DNA of 64,000 nt from Geosiphon pyriformis. Lineage: Eukaryota; Glomeromycota; Glomeromycetes; Archaeosporales; Geosiphonaceae. Where the stretch lies: positions 72,788 to 136,787 of the forward strand of contig JAAOMT010000387.1 in the NCBI GenBank assembly GCA_016748015.1. The letters run 5' to 3'. A model generated the notes under the pieces. It was not told the origin of the DNA, did not search any database, and saw only the letters and a program-made list of their open reading frames with translations. Shown piece after piece: positions 1 to 10,981 of this stretch (positions are counted from its first letter, which is position 1; every line of letters begins with the position of its first letter). The translations under genes were made by a program, and so were the position numbers.

Positions 1-281
1 GAACTATTAGATATTTCGGTGAACTATCAATTATTTCAGCGAATTTCTACAAATTTCGGCGAACTTCTGAATGTTACATAGTTCAGGGTATTGCATGATT
101 GATCATCGCAATTAGGTTACATTTGTGTTGTGTACAATTTGGGTTATTAATTAAATGATAATTTCGGACATTTTTGCTAATGTAATAAGTGATCATTTGA
201 AATGATAATATATGCTAATTAATGATAGGAATTATAAGATAATTTCATGCTAAATAATATCTCTAATTTCGTCTGGTAACA
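1..281 (-). mobile_element. Partial LTR (Gy1 family), cut by window edge
   Basis: The sequence matches the terminal part of the LTRs at 21942-22927 and 30809-31786, base for base over long stretches, and ends on the + strand in GGTAACA at 281. Read on the - strand (the coding direction of Gy1) this is the first 281 bases of U3, beginning TGTTACC. It contains several copies of the degenerate TTCGGYGAAYT motif typical of this LTR. The rest lies left of the window, so solo LTR versus full element cannot be decided. It sits about 440 bases upstream of the NOC4 start. Confidence 0.88.
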
Positions 282-717
282 GCGACCTTGTTCTCAGATT
301 GGACCTACAAAAAGGACTTTAGACCATAAGGTCTTTTTTTTGTTATTGTATTTATTACTTCCAAAAAATTTTTTACTATTTAATTGTATTATGTTTACTT
401 TTTAAAAATTTCAAAATCTTGTTTTTTTATTTTTTTAACTTAGAATTAATAAGCTTAAATAATATAAATAAAATTTAAAAAAAAAAAGAACTTTGCTAAA
501 GTTTTTTCCTTTAATAAAAAGTTAACAAGAGAAAAATGTGTTTATAAATCAGTTTATTAACAAAAGATTTAGTTTAATTAAATATATTAATATAAACATA
601 TATTAAACCGTGTTTTTTCAATGTAACAAATTGGTATCACGTGTTAGGAATTTTTTACAATTCAAAAATTTGCCCTTTGGTGTCGTTGTACGTCCTGTAT
701 TCCAGCTTTTGATCAAA
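282..717. other. NOC4 upstream region
   Basis: No gene seen. Just right of the LTR, near 323-343, is a 5-bp stem (AGACC, loop ATAA, GGTCT) followed by eight T, then AT-rich sequence with A and T runs. The last 100 bases before the NOC4 start become more balanced and hold a CACGTG box. I see no tRNA or 5S rRNA here. Confidence 0.5.
638..643. promoter_or_regulatory. CACGTG E-box upstream of NOC4
   Basis: A palindromic CACGTG lies 75 bases before the NOC4 ATG. This core is bound by bHLH factors in fungi. A role in NOC4 expression is inference from position only. Confidence 0.35.
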
Positions 718-3323
718 ATGGCCGAGAAAAAAAAACTTGTCCTCATAAGGGCTCTTGAAGATAAAATCCGAGACGAAACTGATATACAACAAAGCTTATC
801 TTCAATAATTGAATTCACGGAGGTTTTTACCCACTTTAGTCCTCATTAACAGCATTTATACTTGGCTTCAAACTTGAATAAATTCAAAGGTGCTTTCAGG
901 ACCCTTCGCCAAAAATAATACACGCAGCATTACATGCTTTGGGTCGTTTGTTCTCTTCTCTGATTTTAAAGGGTGAATTACAGCGATCCAAGGGTGGAAA
1001 TGCAACACCAGCCGAAGATGATGTAGCTATAGAACAAACATGGCTTCGTGAGAAATATATTAGTTATTTAAATAGATTGTGCATACTACTCGGACACGAA
1101 GAGCCGGGATTGCAAGTAAGAGATTCTTTCAAATGTCCTGGATATATTTATCTTGAAAGCTTCTCCCAAATATTGACTTCAGTTTCTTTTTTATCAAGAT
1201 CCCATCTCTGAATATTTTATTAGATCTTTTGAAGAATGAATCTATGTATTTCACACATGTATCTAGGTCCCATCAATTTTCTAATAATCATTTCTATCGT
1301 GTGGTTGAGAGTCTCATTGATAACGATAATTTCAGTGAACCCTTAAAAAAGGAGTTCTCGGAGAAATATTGGAATTTATATGACGATTTGAGATACTATT
1401 TTTTAAAAGACGCCGCGTTAGTAAAATTATTTTGCCATTCAATGAATATATTAAATAAATTTCTTGTAATAACGCCGAGAAATTTTTATGCGCAAAACCC
1501 GTTGAAAGCAAGATAATAAATTTTGCTGTGAATAGTGGTAGGAATACGGGAAAATCCGGTCCAAACTCAAAGGTAAGAATGCATTTAAGTATTGTATTGC
1601 TTTAACATTAAATATATTAATTTGGGTAGAGATGGAAACTGGCAGGGGAACTATCTGGAAAAAAATTGAACAGAATTATGGAAAATACCTTTGAGATATT
1701 AGATAGCTTGCGAACAATGCCTACTGAAGAGTCCGAGATCGATAAATTTTGGACAGCGCATCCACTTTCTGGTAAAGCAAAAAATTCCCAGATTTTGGAT
1801 GAGGATTGAATAATAATAAAGAGTTTTTTAACCTTTATTTCTAAAAGCTCTCACTAAGCAATCTGAAGCCGCTGATGACCTCTATGATCAACAGAATCAC
1901 GATAATGTATCTAAAAAAGAGGGCAAAATTCCCAAAAAATCTTCAACCAATCATCACAGATTACCAATCCTTCTTCAATTAAACGAACATAAAAGAGTCT
2001 TCTCCGAGTGTTGGCTAGCAGTGTTGAATTTACCCATGACAACGGATTCTTACAAGAAAATTTTGCTAATCATGCACAAGAAAATCATTCCTCACATGTT
2101 GAATCCTCCTTTACTCTTGGATTTTTTAACAGAGTCCTACAATGCAGGTTGGAGCCTCTTTTTCGCTTCAGGCATTCCATAATTTTTTATAAACCACTCA
2201 TAATAAAATATGAGATATTTCCAGGCGGAGTTGTAAGCATACTTGCGCTTAATGGCCTCTTTACCTTGATTCACGAACACAATCTGTAAGGAAAAATCCA
2301 TGAGTAGGCAAATTTATTCTATTAAGGCTAATTACCTTTTTCAAAAGGGATTACCCCGACTTTTACATAAAGCTCTATGGATTATTTGATCGAAACCTAA
2401 TGCATGTGAAATATCGATCAAGATTTTTCCGCCTAGCTGATCTTTTCCTTGCATCAACGTTGGTATCCGATGCATGTCTGCTTAGCATTAACCTACCAAT
2501 CAAAAGCTTCACAACTGTTTCATGTAATTATTTTCATTAGACATCTTCCTGTCCAACTCGTTGCAGCATTCATCAAGCGAATGTCACGTCTTTCATTAAC
2601 CAGCCCACCACACGGGATTGTGATCCTTATTCCGATGATCTACAATTTAATCAAACGCCATCCTAGCTGTATGGTGCTGATACATTGTACAAAAGAGAAT
2701 TCGCCCAAAGATGGTAATATTGGATTCGAACCCCTTTTTTTTGAGAAATTTCATTGTAACTTGATTTGAACCTAATTAGTACCAAACCTCGAAAACATAA
2801 TAGATGAATATGATTACAACGAATCAGATCCTATGAAAAGTGGTGCCCTTAATAGCTCATTGTGGGAACTCAAGGTAAGTTTATTTTTAACAACTACTTT
2901 GTCTATCCTTCCTATTTGCAACCTAATTTTACTGTGCCCTCATAAATATTCAAAGACATTGCAAGAACATTATTACCCAAATGTTGCAACTTTAGCCAAA
3001 ATATTTGAAGAGCAATTCAGTAAACCTTCATATAATCTGGAAGATTTCTTGGATCACACATATGCAACGGTACCAAATTTCCCATTTTATTTTCAGCATC
3101 CTATTGATTGCTGAGTGAGCCAATGATGTAATTTCCAATTCTTTAGATATTTTCCAGCGAAGTGGCACGTAAGCCACGGAAAAATAAAACCCCAGCTCTT
3201 GCCTTCCAGAAACCCGATTTTTTATTTCCAACACAGCTCGATAATGATCTTCAAGAAGGGAAGGATGCTCCAGAGGTTTATGCTGTAAGCGAAGAAACTA
3301 GTTGGGAAATATGGCAATTTTGA
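718..3323 (+). CDS. NOC4: Nucleolar complex protein 4 (NOC4/UTP19), spliced
   Basis: CBF/Noc4-family ribosome biogenesis factor, which in yeast works with Nop14 in maturation and export of the small subunit. The gene reads as a spliced ORF. Exons I can place: 718-822, 900-1115, 1160-1181 (22-nt micro-exon, tentative), 1224-1416, 1509-1572, 1630-1771, 1848-2147, 2225-2285, 2348-2458, 2541-2713, 2780-2874, 2956-3069, 3147-3323. All inferred introns are GT-AG, about 42-107 nt, and keep frame. Family hallmarks appear in order: a YDDLRYYFL-like segment, GGVVSILALNGLFTLIHEHN, the segment YPDFYIKLYG, a VAAFIKRMSRLSLTSPP-like stretch, and SGALNSSLWELKTLQEHYYP. The start is the first in-frame ATG (MAEKKKL). 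No stop interrupts the spliced frame, so it looks functional. Exons between 1116 and 1630 are the least certain. Confidence 0.93.
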
Positions 3324-3584
3324 GGTTATACTTATTGCTATCTCAGGTAATTAGATTTTTGATATTTCTCTGGTTTTCTTTGAAAGTCTTAAATTCGATT
3401 TATGAGATCAACATTTTGTGAATAACTTTCCTTACTAATGTCCATTTTTAATTTAAGTTGATTTTTCGGCGTATATCGTTAGTATTCTTATTACACTGCA
3501 CCAAAACTCATCGTACCCTATCATACGATGGGTGTTACTGATTCTTCGATTTTTTAGCAGTAGCAATTGTGGAGACGAATTCTT

Positions 3585-4937
3585 TTAACTTTCAAAATAA
3601 AGATACAAGACATTTGAACTGATATTAAAACCCAAGAGGGAAAGAAGAAAAAGCACAAGAAATATAGCTACTGGATAAAGAAACATCTCTGTGTGCAAAA
3701 GGAAAGGCAATGCTTGATACGAGTAACGAAACGAGAAGATTAGCAAGATTGTTTTCTAAAATATTCATAAATAAATGAGGATCTCGAAATAAAACACTTA
3801 CCGTTGTATCCAAGAAAAGTGATATAAGAATAATAGCTGCACGCTATTAGATACATGGTATTTCCCAACAATAGACATACCCAATTATGTCTAATTAGTA
3901 CTGGCATTAGAAAAAATTGCGCCACATATAAGATTAAAAAAAGAGGGAAAAATGAGTTGCAATGCACGTCGAAAGCGTACGCCCATTCAACTGTTTGTTC
4001 GACCGCGTGTATTGTGTGCCGGTGTGTTAGGAATCGATTTGCAAATGACCTGTGCACATGAATAATTAATCAATAAATATAGACAATTCTAAAATGTAAA
4101 TTTAAACAAGATTAACTTTACCAGCAAATAGAAGAAATACACATTCCCACAACGACGAAGTCAACAAATACCATGAATGTCATCATCTTCAAAATCCCAA
4201 TAAAACCATGTCCATACACCAAACCCCAAGCGATTGCAGATACTTTTTACATTTTGAACGTACATGTACAAAAAGATTAGTACCGAATATTGTTATAGAA
4301 AATGCAAAACTATAATTCAAAGGAGATAAAGAAAGAGGATAAAAAACATTTGGCTAAAAGCCTAAGAGGCTAAAAATGACACTAGGAAATCACAACACAG
4401 CATGAAAACCTACCACAAAGAAAAAATGATAATATTACCACAAATGCTGGATCATCTCTTGCCCACTGATTTTTTGTTTCTGTGATTGAGAATAAAGTGA
4501 ATTTGGGAAAAGAAAGCCAGGAAATAAACATGAAAACAATTGGGAACTCACGTTTGTGATAATATATATTTCGATATCTGAAATAAAATTTGAGTTAATA
4601 TAAGGATGATTGAATTTTTGATACTTCTTTTTGTAGTTGAAAGAATATTTACACTCGTCTCGGAGCTATGCATAAATATAGCATTTGCCAAAAAGCGAAT
4701 TCAAAATCCTTGGATCAGGGAAAGAGTACAACCAAACAGACTTTTGTAAAGAGATGGAGCAGAAAAAAGCATCTATGAACTGAGAAACTATATATTCGGT
4801 ACCATTTGTGGAAATCGAAACAATCGTCGAAGAAAAAGTGGTATCGAGGCAGTCCAATATTGGGACCGCCTTCGTTTTTGATTCTGATCGTCATAGCCGT
4901 AGAGAGATCGCGTGGTTGTGGTCGGCAGTATTGGCAT
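3585..4937 (-). CDS. UNC50: UNC-50/GMH1 family Golgi membrane protein, spliced
   Basis: Multi-pass membrane protein of the early secretory pathway (yeast Gmh1, animal UNC-50). Seven exons on the - strand join in frame: 4803-4937, 4653-4708, 4552-4577, 4414-4479, 4122-4242, 3802-4049, 3585-3712. The start is the ATG at 4937 (MPILPTTTTRS). Family blocks are plain: RRLFRFPQMDFEFAFWQML, APRRVYRN, KNQWARDDPAF, GLVYGHGF, VEWAYAFDVHCNSFFP, YITFLGYNALPFL. The last exon is a hydrophobic segment ending near LGFNISSNVLYLYF. Introns are GT-AG, 51-110 nt for most and about 170 nt for the largest. The gene is convergent with NOC4, 261 bases between stops. No internal stops, so probably functional. Confidence 0.94.
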
Positions 4938-5653
4938 ATTTTAGTATTTCTTTAGTGCAAGCTAGTAAGAGATTCAGAGTTTCGAGAATTGATTAAATTT
5001 ACCAAAAAATATCAGTCATTGAATACTTTTAAATACTTGTCCATCATTGACTCAGATTAGTCAACCAAATAAGGTTAATTGCAAAAATAACATTTTTGGT
5101 AGATATTACACCAGTAATATGAGATATAAAGAATAAGCACAGCATGAATAAACGATTAAAATTCATTAAACTACTGCATCAAGGAATTCACATAAATAAA
5201 TAATTAAATTACTGTTTTATAATAAAAAAATAATAAAAATATTATAATTTTGAAAATATTTTTAAGTTTAAATTTTCTGTTTTTAAAATTAAAAAGTAGA
5301 AAAATTAATAATTAAAATGCATTCTTTTATAATTTTTGAGATATTTTATTAAACAATAGAATTTTATTTTGATTTTATATTATATAATTAAAAAAAATTA
5401 ATTTAAAAATACATGGTATTTGAGTATTTTATTAAATTTTAACAATTTATAACACATGTTTTAAAAATTGCTAAACTTTACCAATATAATTTTTAAATAT
5501 AATTAGAATAATAAATTTATTATTGGTATTATTAATTAAAATCTAAAACCAAAAACATCTTAAAAATACTTTGAATTTCTATTATTAAATTTAACATTAT
5601 ATTATTTAATATTTTGGTTATTTAATATTTGAATTATTTTATATTTAAAATAG

Positions 5654-5707
<54 letters not shown>

Positions 5708-6769
5708 TTAAAATTTAGTTTTTTATTGTTTAATAAAATATAATCCAATTATAAATATAATTAAATATAAAAATTAATTATAAAAATTATTAATTTAAAT
5801 ATTGTACAAGTTATAATAATTAAAATAAATACTTTTTTTTATTGTTTTAATAAAGTATAATCTTTTTATTAGCTATATTAATTACATTAAAATTACTATA
5901 CTTATAAATTATGTATTTTTAATATATAATTAATTATTTAGACTTAAGCTAATAAATATTTATTTATTTTTTAAACCAAAAATATTTAATGTTTTAATTT
6001 TATTAAAGTAATTTATAAATATAATTATATATTTATTTTCCTGTTATTTTTTTATAAAAATTTTTTTGCTATAATCTATATATATTGTAATTTATCTAAA
6101 AAAATAAGTCTTATACTTATTTTTATATTAATTAAAACTTTTAAACACAATATTAAATACTTAAAAAATATTAATTAATTTAAATCTTAAAAACATAAAA
6201 TAACTTTTAATATTTATAAAAATTATTTTTTAACAGTTACCAAAAAAAGAACCAAATTTACCAAAAATTAATTTTCTTAATTATAAAATTCATTAATTTT
6301 GATTTTAATTTAACTATTTTATTAATAACAACAAAAAAACAATAGTTTTAATACAAAACACTAAATTAACAAATTAATTTTAGATATTAAAAAATAGTTT
6401 AAAAAACCAAATAATTTAAATCTTATTATCTGTAATAATATTAATATTTAAAAGTTTTTTACTAATATATAATACTTTTATAAAATATTAGTTTTAATAA
6501 TAGTATTATTAAGAACTTTTTTAAACTTAAAGATAATAACAACAAATTTTTAACAATAATTGAATTTAGAAAATTAAGAAATAAAACAAGTCTAATTACT
6601 AATTTTAAAAACAGTACAACCAAAAAAACTAACTTAAAATTTACAATAATGTATTAATACAATTTATTAGGCTTTAATATAATACTAAAAACTTTACTAA
6701 AAATCTTTAAAATTTTGCTTTTTATAAATATATTAAATATTAAAGTTCATTTCTTGATTGTCTCTTATC
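4938..6769. other. UNC50 upstream region grading into AT-rich desert
   Basis: The first 250 bases are ordinary AT-rich intergenic sequence and probably contain the UNC50 promoter. From about 5200 to 6770 the DNA is almost only A and T, with very few G or C and practically no CpG. There is one long TTA microsatellite and no ORF of note. I recognise no gene. It may be fully decayed transposon sequence. Confidence 0.6.
5654..5707. repeat. (TTA)n microsatellite
   Basis: About 18 perfect TTA units in a row, the longest pure simple repeat in the window. Confidence 0.95.
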
Positions 6770-7125
6770 AGGATCTAGTTTGGTTGTCCAGGGCAAAGTT
6801 GCGTATTAATTATGAAAAAAATGACATGTTGTGTAGAGAACAAGATTATTTGTAATGGTGTTGATAGGTCACCTTTCTGGCTTGGGTTTTTATGTGTTGG
6901 ATTACTTATCATATGTTGGATCATGTAGTCATATAAGGTTTTTCTCTAACATTGCTGATCACTATTTGATTTGTGATAGTTTGAGGGTTATGGTTAGTGT
7001 AGTATAGTGTATCCTTGACTGGCTCGGATGGCTAGTCACATGTAAACAATGCGTAAGTCATGGTCTTCAAACTTTATGTAATAATTAGTGATTAGGCTAC
7101 ACTTTATAACAGCATAAAAAAATAT
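6770..7125 (+). mobile_element. Decayed LINE 3' end
   Basis: A G/T-rich island in the AT desert. Around 6775-6840 it keeps traces of the C-terminal ORF2 segment found intact in the other LINEs (the WLVRAKHR...MEK region), broken by stops. At 7010-7110 it has the family 3' untranslated block, with CTCGGATGGCTAGTCACATG in place of CCCAAGTGGCTGGCCACATG. It ends in an A-rich tail. No translation is possible. Confidence 0.7.
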
Positions 7126-7888
7126 ATATTATATATTAAAAGAGAGACCATTTACTTAAAATATTTTTAATAATTAATAATTATTTTTTAAACATTATTA
7201 AATTTAATAATATTACTAAAAAACAAAAAAAATTGCTTTTATTAGTTTAATTTTTGTAATTAAATAATTTTATTGTTATTATTATTATATTTTAATAAAA
7301 TGTGACCAAACCACTTTTTAAAATTATACAATAATACAAAAGATATAATTCATGTATTAGCTACATGTAACCAGCCATTTAAGTTAATTAAATACTTAAT
7401 TACTATTTAATACCAAAGAATTCAGCAATTTTAATAAAATAAAACTATAATTTAAAACAAAACAACCAAAAAATAAAACTAATTAAATAAGTATTATTTG
7501 TGTTTACTAAAACTGAATAACTTATATATAACTCTAAATTGAAAATTGAAAATTTATATTTTTTATATAATTATTAATTAAAGCTTAAACAAAATCAATA
7601 ATTTTAGTTAATACCAAATTAAAAAATTTAAAAAATTTAAAATTTTTTATATTATTTTTTAAAATTCAAACTTTTATTAGCAACTATATATTGTATTATT
7701 TTTTTGATTAAAAGTAAATACTATAATATTAAAGAACTAATAATTAAAATCTATATATATAAACTTTATTTTTAATAAAATTATTTATAATTAAATTTTT
7801 TTTAGCTGTATTTAATATGTAAACAAAAAAGTAATTTAATATTTTTATTTTTTTATACTAAATACTTAATTTATTGTAATAATTCTTT
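7126..7888. other. AT-rich spacer with faint antisense LINE 3' end
   Basis: Nearly pure A/T. At about 7290-7420 the - strand still aligns with the LINE-D-type 3' untranslated region: GACCAAACCACT, then TACATGTAACCAGCCATTTA, compare ACACATGACCAGCCACTCAA in LINE-D. Only the 3' end of that copy is recognisable. Nothing else seen. Confidence 0.55.
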
Positions 7889-7906
7889 TATTATTATTAT
7901 TATTAA
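7889..7906. repeat. Short (TTA)n run at LINE truncation point
   Basis: Six TTA-like units immediately precede the first base of recognisable LINE sequence. Confidence 0.8.
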
Positions 7907-8735
7907 CTGGGATGCCACTTCGAAAGTATGGCACCCTGATTTGCATATGCTTGCTGGGTCTACCAGTTGGAAGTCTTCTGTTTTACGTTCGTATTTGATG
8001 AAAGCTGTACACCGACGGCTTCTGGTGGCAGTTAGAAAAAGATTGTATAATAAGAGTTATCCTGGTGTGCAATGTTTGCTTTGTGGTGAGGTGAAGCTGC
8101 CTAATCATGCTTTTTCATGTGCATTAGATGTTGGTATCCAGGAGAAAATTCTGGCTGAGGCCTCTGCTTCATGGATCTCTTTGGTGGAGGTTAGTTCTTT
8201 GTCTTTTTCTGCTGTTTTGCAGTTCCTTAGTCTTTGCTCCTCAGATATTGGTCTATACTTGGTTGTGTGTAAAGAGTTTATTATAAAAGACTGGTATGCA
8301 GAAGCTGTTGGAGTTTTTAAAGATAAAAAAGAGGCTGTGGGGATTGTCATCAATTATGTGAGATGTTTTATTAAGTTACATCATTCTAGAATTTGGCTGG
8401 TAAGGTCTAAACATAGAGTGGATATGGAGAGGGCTGGTTTGGTTGGTGATGGTAGATTGGTGTCAGGTCTTACACAGTGTGCAGTGCAAATGTTGTCAAA
8501 TGGTGTTGCTAACTCCTTTGCAGTTAGCTTTGGTCATTGTAAGTCTTGTCTTTTCTTTTCTGGATTGAATTATAATCCATGTGTTGTTATAGATGTATAG
8601 TGGTGTCTTGTTTGGCCCAAGTGGCTGGCCACATGTAGCAAATGTGTAAACCACATTTAGTTTGAGCCTCTTAGTTTGGCTCTATGTACTAAATAGTGGT
8701 TGGGCTTCACTTGTTAAATGCATTTAATAAAAAAA
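7906..8735 (+). mobile_element. 5'-truncated LINE with intact ORF2 C-terminus
   Basis: The sequence starts abruptly inside ORF2, just after the RNase H domain, and keeps an open frame of about 230 codons to the stop at 8600. It contains the C-terminal zinc motif CLLCGEVKLPNHAFSC (C-x2-C-x7-H-x3-C), as in zf-RVT domains. The 3' untranslated region 8601-8735 carries CCCAAGTGGCTGGCCACATG and ends in an A/T tail (AATAAAAAAATAAATAAA). There is no nonsense codon, so it is younger or less mutated than the full copies. It is a dead-on-arrival product of incomplete reverse transcription and cannot act alone. Confidence 0.85.
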
Positions 8736-8925
8736 TAAATAAAAAATTATTATTAACAATTTATTATAAAAAGGTTTAATAAAATACATATGTAAATTTA
8801 CAAATTTATAATTTATAAACTTATAAAATAATTTAATTACATATTAAGTATTTTTTAATATTATAATATATTATGTTTTAATAAATTATTATTTTTATTT
8901 ATATTAATAAAATTAAAATAAACAC
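8736..8925. other. AT-rich spacer between two LINEs
   Basis: Almost pure A/T with short A and T runs. No gene or recognisable element. Confidence 0.6.
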
Positions 8926-9028
8926 CTATGATGAAAGCATAGTTTTTGCTAATAGAATAGCTTTTCCTTTTCCCTTTTCTCTTTTTTTTTCTTCAGTTAT
9001 TTCTCTCAATACGCCCCTTTTTGTTGCC

Positions 9029-10981
9029 ATGGAACCGGTGAGTTTGTCTACTGGTGGTTCTGGTTCTGAATTGACTGGGTTGGGGACCCCAGTCTGGCAC
9101 CAAAAAAAAGGCACAAGTTGAAAGTGTCTACTCTTGTGGTCTGTTGTATAAGAAACCTAGAAAACCTGAGGTCACTGGTGGAGTTGTGGATTTGTCTGCT
9201 GGCCCTCTGTCTGCTGCTTTGTTATATTTGGGCGATGAAGAATATAAGGTATCTTGGGGAAGTGAAGTTAAAAACAACAAGTCAAGCATAAGTGGGGTGT
9301 TGGATGTAAAGAATATGACAAACACTATTGCCAAAGAAACAAGTTATGCAGAATCTGGTGAAGACAATGAAATGAACAAGACTATGCCAAGAAAAACCTG
9401 GACCCGTACTTATATGCTAGGCAAACCTCCAAAAGCTCCAACGTTTGACTCCATGAGTGATGATGAGAATGCACTAAGTCTTCCGTCTTTAAAATGTTTA
9501 ATGGCTCCAATCAGATGCTGTCTGTCAAGTTACATGTTATGGAAAAGTGAAGCTTCGAACCAGTAAAGTCATTCACTTTAGATGTAGAATTGTCTACTGT
9601 GCCTGGAAATACTAATAGTGATAAGCTCATTTCAATCAAAAAATTTTTTTATAAAATCGATGGTTTTGGGGGAGTTTCAACTCCCTCAAAATTTCCTGGT
9701 GTTATTTGTTTAACTTTCACAAGTGAGTCTAGTTTGATTAAGGCCAGAAAAATGGCAGTCCATAAGAAAATTGTTGTCAATGGTGATCTCAAAAAAGCAA
9801 ACATTCATTTGAATTGGGAAGTGGTCATTAAGGAGATCCCAGTGGATCTTCCAAAGGTGGCTGTGGAATCAGTTTTTTCTAAATTTGGCAAGATTGTTTC
9901 TACTAGGATGCAATTGATTAGTCTTTGGCAAAAGGCCCGGATTGAATTTGAGTCATCAGAAGTTGCCAGTTTGGTCACTTCTAAGTGGTCTGTTCTTGTG
10001 GGAAAAGATTCAGTTTGCATAGTGCTGGCTGTTAGTGATAAACAAATGTGGGTATCTAGAGATTAACATTGGGTTATGCTTTATACTTTGCCTGTGGGTA
10101 CTTCTGCTTATGATTTGTCTGATTTGTTGATGTCATATGGTGGGAAGACTTGTTTTATTGGCCGCAATTCCAGTTTATATGTCCACAATTGATGTGCAAT
10201 CATTTGTTTTGAAAATGAAGCTGCCAGATTGGCTGCTGTTTATATCATTCCAATTTTCAAGGGTGTTAGTTTGTATTGGACTAGTCTTGTTTTGGCTAGT
10301 TGTGCCAAGTGTAAACAATTTGGTCATATCATTGTCAACTATTCTGTGGGTGGAAGTTCTGGTATTTGTGGAAAAAAGGTAGTTTCTGATCATGATAGGG
10401 TTCACTTAACTGGTATATATAAGAAGAAATTGGCTTCTATTGTCCATCTGGTTTCGTTTGATGGCAAGACATAGGCTCAAGTTGCTAGTGGCACCCCCTC
10501 CCATGTGTTTTATTCTGGTTTTTTTGGTTCTGGTTTGCGTTCTGGTTTGGTTCCTCCTTCAGCTGTCTCTAATTCTCTTGTTGTTTCCCATTTGGGTGAT
10601 CATTTGGCAGTTTTGGAGTGCTCTTTGGAGCTTTTGGCTGATTGTGTTTCTGGCATCCTGGTTAGGTTGGATTCTTTTGGTATGGTTTCTTCAGTTCTTT
10701 CTTCTCTGGCCTTCTCTTCTGTTGTATCTGCAGCTTTGGGTTCTGGGGTGGATTTAGATATGATTGTGGACAATGCTTCAGGTTTTCTTGATATTACCTC
10801 CCCTGTTACTGATGATACTGTTGTCAATCTCAGTGCTAGTAGTTCCAAGGTTCTTACTGCCAAGGTGGGCAGTTTGGAGACAAAATTGGTCGCTTTGGAA
10901 GCTTTAGTTGATTCAGTTTTAGATAAGTTGAATTTTTTGTGCTCTGGTTTGGGTTTGTTAACTCCCACAGTTTCTCAATGA
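9029..10981 (+). pseudogene. LINE-A ORF1 (nucleic-acid-binding protein), broken
   Basis: ORF1 of LINEs binds element RNA. The start is ATG 9029 (MEPVSLSTGG). A one-base shift in the A8 run near 9102-9109 moves the frame; it returns to the original frame before 9590, and nonsense codons (such as TAA at 10064) follow. The middle (9590-10066) contains a segment with VINGDLKKA-like and VVIKEIPVD residues that is conserved in ORF1 of LINE-B and LINE-C. The zinc knuckle at about 10297-10340 reads CAKCKQFGHIIVNY, with Tyr for the last Cys; LINE-C keeps C-x2-C-x4-H-x4-C. The last 160 codons (10505-10981) are open and Ser/Leu/Val-rich. It ends TGA overlapping the ORF2 ATG. Confidence 0.8.

Noticed and set aside
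315-345. Bacterial Rho-independent terminator
   Set aside because: The window is eukaryotic (spliced genes, LTR elements), so a bacterial terminator makes no sense here.
3855-4061. Plus-strand ORF over the UNC50 exon
   Set aside because: It is the shadow of the UNC50 exon; the - strand has family motifs and splice sites.
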